A stretch of DNA of 64,000 nucleotides from assembly GCF_004843545.1 (NCBI RefSeq), contig NZ_CP039457.1:586501-650500 (forward strand), read 5' to 3'. This document shows positions 52,405 to 62,193 of this stretch, in pieces. The first letter of the stretch is position 1. Every line of letters begins with the position of its first letter. Under the pieces are notes generated by a model, which had not been told where the DNA came from, did no database searches, and worked only from the letters and a program-made list of their open reading frames with translations. The DNA is from Streptococcus pasteurianus (GTDB lineage Bacteria > Bacillota > Bacilli > Lactobacillales > Streptococcaceae). The translations under genes were made by a program, and so were the position numbers.

Positions 52405-52843
52405 CTGTTTACAGGAGTTGCTAATGATTTTAAGGGGCATAAATTTAGCTTATTGTCTCATTTGAAAATTGATGTATTTCTGTTTGTTAATAGTAAGTTT
52501 AACACGGGAGTAGCTACAAGCATCTTGTACAGATTAATTGATAGTAATTTGATACTCTGAGTAGAGATAACTTCGATATATGTTTGTAGGGGAGGTTGCC
52601 ATTATTGTTTTTTCGATATATTTTGAAAATGGCTAGATTATATGTAGGAATCATTGATAAGTGATACTAAGCTTGAAATGTTTCATTGTTTGATACGTGA
52701 AGTAAATATTAAAAAGGTTTGGTATCAAAATATTGAAATTTTCAGACTAATTATTTGTCAAAAAAAATAAAATGATAGAATGTTTTTCACATAAGTTTTT
52801 TTTTTTTCATAAAACAAATAATATTAAAATAAAAGGAGGTAAA
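52405..52843. other. Spacer before the Pel operon, with its promoter
   Basis: No convincing gene. Near its end a promoter can be proposed: TTGTCA (52755-52760) and an extended -10 TGA-TAGAAT (52773-52781), leaving a T-rich leader of about 55 bases. AATTTTCAGACTAAT (52737-52751) just upstream is a weak CodY-like site (12 of 15). Confidence 0.5.
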
Positions 52844-54907
52844 ATGACTGTTTTAATAACAGGAAACACTGTAATACTAGAAGAAAGTGATTTGTTAAAA
52901 ATGTTTCCTGAAGAAAAAGTGGTAGTATTAGGGGAATTAAGTCAATCAAAATGTAAAAATAGAATTCGAAAGATTGCTTGGGAGGAAGAAATTGATATTG
53001 AACAACTGTTAACCGGTTATCATATAACCTCTATTCTATATCTTTCCGAATCCGTAGAACCTTTAAAAGAACTTGATGGTGAATTTTTACAGATTAAAAA
53101 AATCCTCAATGCTTTAAGCAAGGATTTTTTGGTAGAATTTTTGTACGTAATGGGACCTGATTTATGTTTTCAAGAGGAAAGTAATCGAAGCATAATGCTA
53201 TCAGCTTATCAACGAATGCTTTATCATTATTCACAAAATCAGCAATTATCTATAAAAATTTTACGATCTCTTTATCTTTATCAATTATCAAATTCAACGG
53301 ATTATTTACGAAGTATCTTAACGTCTGACAATGACATAATGATACATCCAGATCAGAAAATTTATTATATTTTTAATAGAGATTTATTGGATTTGTGTCG
53401 TCGTATTTTTGATAATTGGACTGACGCCTTTGAAAGAATAGAAGTCCCAGATAGTTTTGATATGAGCTTTCAACAACTTTTTAGAGAACTTAATATTCAT
53501 AATGTTGTATTTTCTAAAGAAGCCCAGTTGTCTATTTTAAAGCCACAGACTTCTGATCTTAGACAAGACTATGGATGGTTTCCAAAAGTTTCTTTATTAG
53601 AGGATTTATCAACTCATGATTTGCCAAGTTTTGCCACAGAGCTACAATCATTATCATTAGTGAATAAATTACGTGAATTTGCTAAATTAGATAGAACACC
53701 AGCCAGAGTCGTTGTTTTGCTTGGGTTACTTATTGTTAGTGGGGTATTTTCTTATTTATTTGGGGACCAAATATATTTTCAAACAGTCGATTATCGTTTG
53801 TTTGCTATTGTGATATCAGGTCTTAGTTTAGGACTGTTTTATGGTCTATGGGCAGCCGTTTTTGCATCAATCGGACTGATTATTCAAAATATTCTGATGG
53901 GGTTTGCTGATTTTCAAACGCTCTTTTTTGAGCCGACTAATTGGATTCCATATATAATCTACATAGTGTCAGGTTTGGTGAGTGGGTATATTAAAGAGAA
54001 AGATAGGTCTGACTTATCTAGACTTTCATCGGAAATTAATCATTTGAAACAACAGTTATCTGGTGAACAATCATTTGCTGAAGATTTATTATCAGAGAAA
54101 GTTGAGCTGACGCACCAGATTTTGGAACGGCAAGATAGTTATGGTCGGATTTATCGCTTTTTAGAAAATTTGGAAACACCATATTTAGAAATTTTTATGG
54201 TCAAGTTATTGGATTATATTAGTGAGGCTTTTGGTACAGATGAGATTGCGATTTGTAAGGTAGATAATAATCAGAAAAGTAAGTTGCAATTAACAACAGT
54301 GCAAAATACCAAACATCTCATTTTAACTGCAGAACAGTTAGCAGGAGTTAGTCAGCAGTTAGTTGATAATACAGTTTGGGTGAACCAGCATTTACATGAC
54401 GACTATCCGATGTATTTGGCAGGAGTTTTGGCAGATGGTGAGTTGTGTTATTATTTAGCCTTGGATCATTTACCAACAGATAAATTAAATCTTTATCATC
54501 AAAATCTTTTGAAGTCTTTAACCGGATTAGCAAGCCTAAGTTATCAACATCTTCGTCAAAAATTAACATCAGTTTCTCAGTATGAGGTTTTAAAGGAAGT
54601 AGCATTTTATCAAAAATTATTAGCGTTAAAAGATGTTGATTCGCCTTATTTCATGTGGAAAGTATTGAATTTAGGGCTTCTAGTAGAGGAGATTCCTCCA
54701 ACAATGTTGAAAAGCTTGCAAGAAAAATTATCACTTTTTGATAGCTTAGGACAAGTTGAAAATCATCTTTGTTTGTTAATTAATACATATACGCAATCAC
54801 TAACAGACTGGTATGAGAAGTTGTCTGATTTAGGTTTTGAAGTAGTTGGTGAACATAATGTTGAGGAGACTGTTGAAGCTATTGCGTTTAAGCAAATGAT
54901 TTCGTGA
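52844..54907 (+). CDS. pelD: PelD-like membrane regulator of Pel polysaccharide synthesis
   Basis: 687 residues. Order of parts: an N-terminal Rossmann/SDR-like region (VLITGNTVILEESDLLKMFP, then SILYLSESVEPLKEL), four membrane helices at about 290-385 (VVVLLGLLIVSGVFSYLFG to IIYIVSGLVSGYI), a coiled coil (LSSEINHLKQQLSGEQSFAE), a GAF-like domain (about 425-590), and a C-terminal 95 residues where a degenerate GGDEF domain would be. No GGDEF and no RxxD inhibitory site is visible, so c-di-GMP control as in Pseudomonas PelD is doubtful. Start at 52844 with AAAGGAGG. First gene of pelDEAFG. Confidence 0.8.
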   Translation: MTVLITGNTVILEESDLLKMFPEEKVVVLGELSQSKCKNRIRKIAWEEEIDIEQLLTGYHITSILYLSESVEPLKELDGEFLQIKKILNALSKDFLVEFLYVMGPDLCFQEESNRSIMLSAYQRMLYHYSQNQQLSIKILRSLYLYQLSNSTDYLRSILTSDNDIMIHPDQKIYYIFNRDLLDLCRRIFDNWTDAFERIEVPDSFDMSFQQLFRELNIHNVVFSKEAQLSILKPQTSDLRQDYGWFPKVSLLEDLSTHDLPSFATELQSLSLVNKLREFAKLDRTPARVVVLLGLLIVSGVFSYLFGDQIYFQTVDYRLFAIVISGLSLGLFYGLWAAVFASIGLIIQNILMGFADFQTLFFEPTNWIPYIIYIVSGLVSGYIKEKDRSDLSRLSSEINHLKQQLSGEQSFAEDLLSEKVELTHQILERQDSYGRIYRFLENLETPYLEIFMVKLLDYISEAFGTDEIAICKVDNNQKSKLQLTTVQNTKHLILTAEQLAGVSQQLVDNTVWVNQHLHDDYPMYLAGVLADGELCYYLALDHLPTDKLNLYHQNLLKSLTGLASLSYQHLRQKLTSVSQYEVLKEVAFYQKLLALKDVDSPYFMWKVLNLGLLVEEIPPTMLKSLQEKLSLFDSLGQVENHLCLLINTYTQSLTDWYEKLSDLGFEVVGEHNVEETVEAIAFKQMIS

Positions 54908-54920
54908 GAAGGAGAAGTTA

Positions 54921-55820
54921 ATGTTGTTTGCTATGTTTTTAGGATGCCATTTAGCCATTGTTGTTAGTTTTTTCTTAATAGCAAGAAAAAACAACATTCA
55001 ACTTGGTTTTTATTTTGACTCACTAATTATTTTTTTACCATTCATCGGAATTTTACTGGTGCTTTATATTTTAAAGGAAAGACAATCGCAACTTGTAGAT
55101 GGTGAGTTAGCTTTTTATGAAGTGATTCCTTGGTTAATAGATGATACAACTGAGCAAAATCAATTGGAGGTGAAGGAAAATGTCATGCTTGACATTACAA
55201 ATATTGTTCCTTTCCAAGAGGCGCTTTTGCTTAATCATTCGGGGATTAAACGTGAATTGATTATTGATGTTATTTTTGAGTCGCCAGATCAATTTGTGCC
55301 GTTGCTCCATCAAGCACGTTTAAACGAAGATGTTGAAGTGGTTCATTATGCCACAACAATTCTTTCTGAATTGACTGCAAAATATGATGAGCGTTTACGT
55401 CAGTTGGAAGAACGTGTTCAAAAAGAACCTAATTCATTAGAGAGGCATTGTGAATATGCTAATTTTTTAGAGCGTTATATTGATAGCGAAATAGCAGAGG
55501 GGCACTATGGATTGACGTTAAAACATATTTATATTGAAGAAATCAATGAGATGCTAGCAAGGAATTTTCCAGTTGAAAAGTCACGTTTGCTTACTTTAGC
55601 TAAAATTTATCAGAGTATGAATGATTTTGTGAGATTAGAAAATTTATTAACAAAGCTTTTTGCTCTTTTTCCAGATGATCAGGATATTTGGATGTTGAAA
55701 CTTGATATGATTGTTTTGAAAAAATCGAGTTCTGATTTGAAGCGTTTTTGGAAAGAACTAGAGCAACATCATGTTTATTTTTCGGCTAAAAATAAAGCTA
55801 AATTGGCGTTTTGGCAATAA
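54921..55820 (+). CDS. pelE: PelE-like TPR membrane protein
   Basis: 299 residues: two N-terminal membrane segments (MFLGCHLAIVVSFFLIA and LIIFLPFIGILLVLYIL), then an all-helical soluble part with TPR-like repeats (ERHCEYANFLERYIDSEIAE, LLTLAKIYQSMNDFVRLENL, DDQDIWMLKLDMIVLKKSS). PelE joins PelD in the inner-membrane Pel synthase complex. Lies 13 bases after pelD with AGAAGGAG. Called by position and architecture. Confidence 0.8.
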   Translation: MLFAMFLGCHLAIVVSFFLIARKNNIQLGFYFDSLIIFLPFIGILLVLYILKERQSQLVDGELAFYEVIPWLIDDTTEQNQLEVKENVMLDITNIVPFQEALLLNHSGIKRELIIDVIFESPDQFVPLLHQARLNEDVEVVHYATTILSELTAKYDERLRQLEERVQKEPNSLERHCEYANFLERYIDSEIAEGHYGLTLKHIYIEEINEMLARNFPVEKSRLLTLAKIYQSMNDFVRLENLLTKLFALFPDDQDIWMLKLDMIVLKKSSSDLKRFWKELEQHHVYFSAKNKAKLAFWQ

Positions 55821-55835
55821 GTGTAGGGAATACAG

Positions 55836-57659
55836 ATGTTAAAAAAAAGAACGTTTAGATTTACGATGATTCTTCCAGTTTTTCTTATTCTTGTAGTATT
55901 ATCGGTAGGATTGTTGGTTGAACAGAATGGGATTAATTATTATAGTCATAAGGATGATTATTATCTATCTGATAATCAGGTTCAAACTAAGGCGGAAGCC
56001 TTGGTTAACGTCTCAGCGACAAATCTATTGATTTATGATTCAAGCAATGAGACCTCTGAGAGTGCTATTGATAATTTTAAGCAGATTTTTGAAGATATGA
56101 AGGTTGCAACGACTTATATTGATGTTGACAATGAAATGGTGCCTGATTTTAGAAATTTTGATACGGTTGTTGTTCTAACACCAGATTTAAGACCACTTGG
56201 TGATACTGTTTTTCACTTAATGGAATGGGTTGAATCAGGTGGTGATGTCATGTTTGCGATGACACTACAAAAAGATGAAGTTACATCTGCTATTGAGCAT
56301 AAGCTAGGTATTATAAATGCATCTGATACCTATGCTAAAGTTGAGGAAGTTTCAATTAAAAATGGCTTTATGTTGGGAGCGGGGCAGGATTATGCTCTTG
56401 ATAAGCCCTTTGATTCTGCTTGGGCAGTTGAGCTTGATGATAATGCAGAGGTTTACTTGACAACAGGAGACGATAGTAAAATTCCTCTGGTTTGGGAATA
56501 TGATTTAGGACATGGTCATGTGGTTGTTGATAATTTTGGTATCTATGAAAAAGCAGTGCGTGGTTTCTATTCGGCATCTTATTCGTTATTGAGAGATGTT
56601 GAGATATATCCAGTAATTAATTCCGCTGCTTTTACCTTGGATGATTTTCCATCACCAGTTCCACGTGGCGATGGAAAATACATTACACGTGATTATCAGA
56701 TGACAGTTTCTGATTTTTACACGAATATTTGGTGGCCTGATATGATTAGTTTATCTGATAAATACGGTATTAAATATACGGGTGTTATCATTGAAAATTA
56801 TGAGGATGACACAACAGGAAGCACTGAGCGTCAGTCAGATAGTTCGCGTTTTATTTATTTTGGTAATAAGCTTTTACAAATGGGCGGTGAGATAGGCTAT
56901 CACGGTTATAATCATCAACCCTTGATGTTGTCGGATACTGACTATGGTGGTGCCTTTTCTTACAATACGTGGACGAGTGATACAGCGATTGAAAAGTCGT
57001 TAGATGAATTAATGGATTTCACGGAGAATTTGTTTCCAAGGAGTGAACGTTCGGTTTATGTACCACCTTCAAATATTTTATCAGCAGAAGGTAGGGCTTT
57101 ATTAGCAAAGGATTATCCAAATATTAAGGTTATTGCCAGTAGTTATTTTTCAGAAGATTTTGTCTATGAGCAAGAATTTGAAGTCGCAGATGACGGTATT
57201 GTTGAAGAACCGCGGATAACATCAGGAGCTATTATTGATGATTACACGAAATTGACGATGCTTTCTGAGTTAAATATGCATTATGTTAGTCACCACTTTA
57301 TTCACCCAGACGATCCCTTGGATATTGACCGTGGAGCAAAATTGGGTTGGGCTCAATTATATAAGAATCTGTCTAAACAAATGGCATGGCTGTACAAAAC
57401 AGCACCCTCTATTCGAAATATGACAGAATCACAAATGGGTGGCGCTATTCAACGTTTCTCAAGTATTACGGTTGAAAAAGAAGAGGCAGAAGATTTTTAT
57501 CAATTTAATCTTGGTAATTTTGTTGATGAGGCGTATTTGATGGTGCGGTTTAACAATGGTAAACCTGGTGATATAACGGGAGGCAGTTTGGAACACTTGA
57601 CAGGAAATCTCTATCTTTTGCATGCAACCTCAAGTTCAGTAGCCATTGCTAAGAAATAA
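55836..57659 (+). CDS. pelA: PelA-type polysaccharide deacetylase (DUF2194)
   Basis: 607 residues with an N-terminal membrane anchor (FTMILPVFLILVVLSVGLLV). The middle has a DUF2194/GATase-like region (LLIYDSSNETSESAIDNFKQ, ESGGDVMFAMT). The NodB-like deacetylase follows, with AAFTLDDFPSP near 266 (catalytic and metal Asp), GEIGYHGYNHQPLM near 350 (His pair) and YVSHHFIHPDDP near 485. This equals the deacetylase half of Pseudomonas PelA; the glycoside-hydrolase half is absent, as in Gram-positive Pel loci. It would partly deacetylate the N-acetylgalactosamine-rich polymer at the cell surface. Confidence 0.83.
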   Translation: MLKKRTFRFTMILPVFLILVVLSVGLLVEQNGINYYSHKDDYYLSDNQVQTKAEALVNVSATNLLIYDSSNETSESAIDNFKQIFEDMKVATTYIDVDNEMVPDFRNFDTVVVLTPDLRPLGDTVFHLMEWVESGGDVMFAMTLQKDEVTSAIEHKLGIINASDTYAKVEEVSIKNGFMLGAGQDYALDKPFDSAWAVELDDNAEVYLTTGDDSKIPLVWEYDLGHGHVVVDNFGIYEKAVRGFYSASYSLLRDVEIYPVINSAAFTLDDFPSPVPRGDGKYITRDYQMTVSDFYTNIWWPDMISLSDKYGIKYTGVIIENYEDDTTGSTERQSDSSRFIYFGNKLLQMGGEIGYHGYNHQPLMLSDTDYGGAFSYNTWTSDTAIEKSLDELMDFTENLFPRSERSVYVPPSNILSAEGRALLAKDYPNIKVIASSYFSEDFVYEQEFEVADDGIVEEPRITSGAIIDDYTKLTMLSELNMHYVSHHFIHPDDPLDIDRGAKLGWAQLYKNLSKQMAWLYKTAPSIRNMTESQMGGAIQRFSSITVEKEEAEDFYQFNLGNFVDEAYLMVRFNNGKPGDITGGSLEHLTGNLYLLHATSSSVAIAKK

Positions 57660-57679
57660 AGGTTTAGGAAGGAAAATAG

Positions 57680-59080
57680 TTGCGTATTTGTTTAATTTTG
57701 GAAGGGTGCTACCCTTACGTCAATGGTGGCGTCTCATCGTGGATGCACAATTATATTAATGAGATGACTGAGCACGAATTTGTTCTAGTGACCATTGGAG
57801 CAAATGCTGAAAGTCGTGGTAACTTCAAATATGAATTGGCTGACAATGTGGTCGAGGTCAAGGAAGTTTTTCTGGATGATGCTTTCCAAGTTTCTGGGAA
57901 TTCTAACTTCAAAGAAATCTTTAACGATACGGAGAGACAAGCATTGAAAGATTTGCTATCTTGTCAATCTCCTGATTGGGAAGTATTGTTTGACATTTTT
58001 AATCAGCGTCAGGTTAATCCAAGTGACTTTTTGAGAAGTCGGCTGTTTTTGGAATTACTGACGGAAATTGTTGAGGAAAAGCATCAAAACCAAGCTTTTG
58101 CAGACCTCTTTCACACAACACGTTCCATGTTATTAACGGTTCTTTATCTGATGACCCAAGATATGCCGAAAGCTGATGTTTATCATTCTATTGCAACAGG
58201 TTATGCAGGGCTACTGGCTTCTTTGGGAAGTTATCAGCACCAAGCACCGTTGTTGTTGACAGAACACGGCATTTACACGCGAGAGCGTGAGGAAGAAATT
58301 TTGCGGTCAGATTGGGTATTGCCAACGATGAAACGGCAATGGATTCAGTTTTTCTATATGCTATCAAATCTTATCTATGACAAAGCGGAGTGTGTGACGA
58401 GTCTTTATACCAAAGCGAAGTTTATTCAAGAAGAGGTTGGATGTGACATTGAAAAATGTCGAGTGATTTCAAATGGGATTCATTATGACCGATTTTCGGC
58501 AATACCTTTGAAAGAAGAGGATGGTTGGATAGATATTGGTGCGGTTGTTCGTATCGCACCAATCAAGGACATTAAGACAATGCTTTATGTCTTTTATGAG
58601 TTGTCTCGCAATTATCCCAACACGCGATTGCATATTCTAGGTGCTGTTGATGATGAAACGTATAACAGAGAATGTCATCAATTGATTCGTCGGCTAGGCA
58701 TCAAAAATGTGATTTTCACGGGGCAAGTTAATGTGGTTGAATACATGGAAAATTTGGATTTTACCATTTTAACAAGTATTTCAGAAGCACAGCCATTGTC
58801 TGTTATTGAATCCATGGCAGCTAGGAGACCTTGTGTGACAACTGATGTTGGCTGTTGCCGAGAATTGTTGGAGGGAAATAAAGATGATTATCTCGGTATT
58901 GCTGGTTATTGTATTCCGCCAACTTATCGAACAGGTCTGACACACGCCATGGAAAAAATGTGCAGTTCCCGTCAGTTGCGATTGAAAATGGGTGAAATTG
59001 CTCAAAAACGTGCGAGAACTTATTATCTCTATGAGATGATGATTCAGCAATATCGTGATTTGTATTTGGAGGTGGTTTGA
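57680..59080 (+). CDS. pelF: PelF glycosyltransferase (GT4)
   Basis: Cytosolic polymerase of the Pel system, which uses UDP-sugars. 466 residues. The PelF N-terminus LILEGCYPYVNGGVSSWMHN is unmistakable; LLTEHGIYTREREEEIL near 194, VISNGIHYDRFS near 260, VVRIAPIKDIKTMLYVF near 292 and the GT4 E-x7-E motif SEAQPLSVIESMAARRP near 370 follow. Start is TTG at 57680 with AGGAAGG upstream. It overlaps pelG (TGATG). Confidence 0.93.
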   Translation: MRICLILEGCYPYVNGGVSSWMHNYINEMTEHEFVLVTIGANAESRGNFKYELADNVVEVKEVFLDDAFQVSGNSNFKEIFNDTERQALKDLLSCQSPDWEVLFDIFNQRQVNPSDFLRSRLFLELLTEIVEEKHQNQAFADLFHTTRSMLLTVLYLMTQDMPKADVYHSIATGYAGLLASLGSYQHQAPLLLTEHGIYTREREEEILRSDWVLPTMKRQWIQFFYMLSNLIYDKAECVTSLYTKAKFIQEEVGCDIEKCRVISNGIHYDRFSAIPLKEEDGWIDIGAVVRIAPIKDIKTMLYVFYELSRNYPNTRLHILGAVDDETYNRECHQLIRRLGIKNVIFTGQVNVVEYMENLDFTILTSISEAQPLSVIESMAARRPCVTTDVGCCRELLEGNKDDYLGIAGYCIPPTYRTGLTHAMEKMCSSRQLRLKMGEIAQKRARTYYLYEMMIQQYRDLYLEVV

Positions 59081-60561
59081 TGGCTGGAATTGGATTTGCC
59101 ATTAATAAGGTTGTTAGAGAAAAACGTTTGACCTCAAAACCACGAGCCTTTGTTTATGCCTCGATTGTTACTGTCGCACCGCTTTTGCTGGGTGAATTGG
59201 TTCTGCTGACGGTCTTTATTTTGTCAAATTTGGCGAAAGTAACAATCACTGATCGTAATTTGATAGTTGCTATTATCACTTATGGTTTACTTGGTTCGCT
59301 TTTGATTAATGGATTTGTTTCCTTGGTGATTTCGCGGTACTTGTCGGATAAGATTTATTCACGAGATATTCGCCATGTGTTGACAAGTTATTGGGGGAGT
59401 CAAATTTTCACCCTTACTATTGGTGGTATTTTGTATGGTATTTTTCTACTTTTTTCACATTTGGGATGGCTATATGGTATTTTAGCATGGCTTTTATTTT
59501 GTGAACTATTGTTATCTTGGAATATTATTAATTATTTGACGATTATTAAAGATTATTGGGGAATTTTTAAGGCATTTCTTGTGACCGTAGTAACGACGTT
59601 ACTGATGACGGGGATTTTTTTACTTATTGATTTCTCGGTTGTTGTTGCTAGTCTATCAGGAATAATCTTTGGTTATGCAAGTTTCTTTATTTTAGCAACC
59701 AATCTTTTGTATCAACAATTTCCTAACAAACTAGTCTACCACCATATGTTTGATTTTTTGAATGGATTTGATGATTATTGGGAACTGGCTATCATTGGCT
59801 TATGTACACAGATTGGTCTTTTAGGGCATGTTATTGTGATTTGGTTTAGTCAAATTGGTGAGCAGGTTCGTGGTTTTTTCTATATTGCGCCTTATTATGA
59901 TTTGACAGTCTTCATTGCTTCTTTGACCATGTTGGCAACAACAGCACATTTTATTGTTTCTATGGAGGTCGATTTCTTTGATAGTTATCGTAAATATTAC
60001 TTGAGTTTTAATAACGGAGTAACGCTACAAGAAATTCGTAAATTAGAAAGGGACATGACTGACAATTTGAAAAAAGGCTTGAAACGAACTGTTTGGGTTC
60101 AATTAATGGTTACGCTACTAGCTATTTCTGTTGGAATAACGATTTTGAATGTTTTACCCTTGGGATTTAATACGACAATGAATGGTTATTTTAGAATTTT
60201 ATGTGTAGCATATGCTGTTTACGGTATGGCCAATGTAGTCACTTTGTCTACTATTTATTTTGGAAATCTATCAGGTAGTTATCGTGCTAGTATTATCTTT
60301 GCTTTGACATCTATTTTAGCAACGATTGCTAGTTTATATACAAGTATTTTGTTTTATGGATTTGGCTTCCTAGTTGCAACTATGTTTTACTTTATCATAG
60401 CTTGGTTAGATTTAGAGAACATTAGTAGCAATTTGCTATATCAGATTTTAGGACGGCATCCAATAATTGAAGCGGAAAAAGACGGTGCATTTCATTATTT
60501 GGCAAGTTTTTTAAATCAAAAAATGCTTATTTTGACTAGAAAGGGAAATTACGAAAAATAA
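59080..60561 (+). CDS. pelG: PelG membrane exporter
   Basis: 493 residues, about 12 membrane helices, of the polysaccharide-transporter (Wzx/MVF) superfamily. The start MAGIGFAINKVVREKRLTSK is the PelG signature. It forms the inner-membrane conduit with PelD/E and moves the chain made by PelF. The ATG at 59080 overlaps the pelF stop, with GGAGGTGG at 59068. Last intact gene of the synthase set. Confidence 0.92.
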   Translation: MAGIGFAINKVVREKRLTSKPRAFVYASIVTVAPLLLGELVLLTVFILSNLAKVTITDRNLIVAIITYGLLGSLLINGFVSLVISRYLSDKIYSRDIRHVLTSYWGSQIFTLTIGGILYGIFLLFSHLGWLYGILAWLLFCELLLSWNIINYLTIIKDYWGIFKAFLVTVVTTLLMTGIFLLIDFSVVVASLSGIIFGYASFFILATNLLYQQFPNKLVYHHMFDFLNGFDDYWELAIIGLCTQIGLLGHVIVIWFSQIGEQVRGFFYIAPYYDLTVFIASLTMLATTAHFIVSMEVDFFDSYRKYYLSFNNGVTLQEIRKLERDMTDNLKKGLKRTVWVQLMVTLLAISVGITILNVLPLGFNTTMNGYFRILCVAYAVYGMANVVTLSTIYFGNLSGSYRASIIFALTSILATIASLYTSILFYGFGFLVATMFYFIIAWLDLENISSNLLYQILGRHPIIEAEKDGAFHYLASFLNQKMLILTRKGNYEK

Positions 60562-60979
60562 CAAAAGCTGTTTATTAGTCTTTTTACTGTTAGCGGTGAT
60601 CGCTGAGCTTGTTTTGATTTTTGGGCTTTTTACCAATAATGATGATTCAAGAGACACTACTACAAAGTCAATAACGACTGCTACAGAGGAGAGTTATCAT
60701 TTGACGGATAATGATGTGATTTATAGAATAGAAGATTATAAAGATGTTCAGACCATATATTTAACCGTTACATGTGAGAATGATAGTGATAATACCAGTC
60801 ATTTATAGTCAGAAGTTAATAATTTATTCGTTTATGATTATGAAAAAATAGGAGTTGAATGCTATAAGATTTCGGCTTTGTTGCAAGTGGGAAATGAAAA
60901 TGAACCTGTGACTGGAGAGCTTGGCTACGGTGAAAGCTCCCTAATGCGACATCCAAATTCGTGGACAAAGTTTAAGTAA
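60548..60979 (+). pseudogene. Small membrane-anchored protein with in-frame amber codon
   Basis: The frame is open from 60536 to 60979 except for TAG at 60806-60808. It reads KNNKSCLLVFLLLAVIAELV and IFGLFTNN as a signal/anchor, then a Ser/Thr-rich linker (DSRDTTTKSITTATEESYHL), then NDVIYRIEDYKDVQTIYLTV; after the stop SEVNNLFVYDYEKIGVECYK and ISALLQVGNENEPVTGELGY continue in the same frame to TAA. No standard ATG start: translation would have to begin near 60548 (ATT) overlapping pelG, or at GTG 60596. Family unknown. A single-base nonsense change in a Pel-linked gene is the simplest reading. Confidence 0.55.
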
Positions 60980-61179
60980 GAACCAACAGAAAAACTATAA
61001 AATCAAAATTAAACAAAGTAAGAGAAATTGATATGGATAGCGAACGATTAACCTGAATAAACACCCGACAGAAAATCTTCGTTTTCGAAACATGATGTGG
61101 TATGTATTGCTTCAAGATACTCCAAATGAGGCATACAGGGTTAAAAGTTTATGGTCAAAGGGAAAGAGGAGGAACTAGA
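60980..61179. other. Spacer with a possible coding remnant
   Basis: No gene I can support. One frame (61046-61177) reads RFRNMMWYVLLQDTPNEAYR and ends just before galE, but it has no start signal and is probably a relic. Confidence 0.35.
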
Positions 61180-62193
61180 ATGTCCGTTTTATTAACAGGA
61201 GGAGCAGGTTTTATTGGTAGTCATACAGCAGTTGAACTCATTTCAGCAGGTTATGATGTGATTATTGTCGATGATTTTTCAAATAGTTCACAAGAAGTTC
61301 TAAACCGTTTGAAAGTCATTATTGGTCAGGAAATTCCGTTTTACAAAGGTTCTATTTTAGATAAAAACTTTTTAAACAATGTTTTTTATGAAAATGACAT
61401 TGAAGCTGTGATTCATTTTGCAGCATTTAAGGCAGTCGGAGAATCGGTTGAGCAGCCGTTAAGTTATTATCAAAATAATCTGACTGGGACATTGACGTTA
61501 CTTGAAGTGATGAAAAATTACCATGTCAATCATATTGTTTTTAGCTCTAGTGCAACGGTTTATGGCATGAATAATGTATCACCGCTGACTGAGGATTTAC
61601 CAACATCAGCCACAAATCCTTATGGTTATACGAAAGTAATGATTGAACAAATTTTGACTGACCTGGCTTATGCAGACAAAGATTTATCTGTGACTAATTT
61701 ACGTTATTTCAATCCTATCGGAGCACACGAAAGTGGATTAATCGGTGAAGCCCCAAATGGTATTCCAAATAACTTAGTGCCATACATTAGCCAAGTGGCT
61801 GTCGGTAAATTAAAAGAATTAAGCGTTTTTGGTAATGATTATGATACACCAGACGGAACTGGTGTGCGTGATTACATTCATGTTGTTGATTTGGCAAAAG
61901 GTCATGTTGCTGCGCTGAAGAAAAATCTTGCTAGCAAAGGAGTAGCGGTATATAATCTTGGAACAGGTCATGGTTATAGCGTCTTGGATTTGGTGAAAGC
62001 GTTCGAAGAAGTCAATCATGTATCCGTTCCGTACATTATCAAAGATCGCCGCGCTGGCGATATCGCCACTTGCTACGCAGACGCAAGCAAAGCTAAAGAA
62101 GAATTGGGCTGGACAGCACAAAAAACATTGCAAGACATGATGCGTGATTCATGGAGATGGCAAAACCAAAATCCAAACGGTTATCAAGTTTAA
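61180..62193 (+). CDS. galE: UDP-glucose/UDP-GlcNAc 4-epimerase
   Basis: Interconverts UDP-glucose and UDP-galactose and possibly the N-acetyl forms. 337 residues: SVLLTGGAGFIGSHTAVELI (NAD site), HFAAFKAVGESV near 80, SSSATVYG near 121, YGYTKVMIEQIL near 146 (catalytic Tyr/Lys) and RYFNPIGAHESGLIGEAP near 174. Pel needs UDP-N-acetylgalactosamine, and an epimerase gene is a usual Pel companion in Gram-positive bacteria, so it probably supplies PelF. Start at 61180 with GAGGAGG; the longer open frame upstream is not in the family. Confidence 0.93.
   Translation: MSVLLTGGAGFIGSHTAVELISAGYDVIIVDDFSNSSQEVLNRLKVIIGQEIPFYKGSILDKNFLNNVFYENDIEAVIHFAAFKAVGESVEQPLSYYQNNLTGTLTLLEVMKNYHVNHIVFSSSATVYGMNNVSPLTEDLPTSATNPYGYTKVMIEQILTDLAYADKDLSVTNLRYFNPIGAHESGLIGEAPNGIPNNLVPYISQVAVGKLKELSVFGNDYDTPDGTGVRDYIHVVDLAKGHVAALKKNLASKGVAVYNLGTGHGYSVLDLVKAFEEVNHVSVPYIIKDRRAGDIATCYADASKAKEELGWTAQKTLQDMMRDSWRWQNQNPNGYQV

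Noticed and set aside
52369..52560. 63-codon plus-strand frame after the broken DUF4832 gene
   Set aside because: It starts inside a terminator hairpin, has no ribosome site and no recognisable features.
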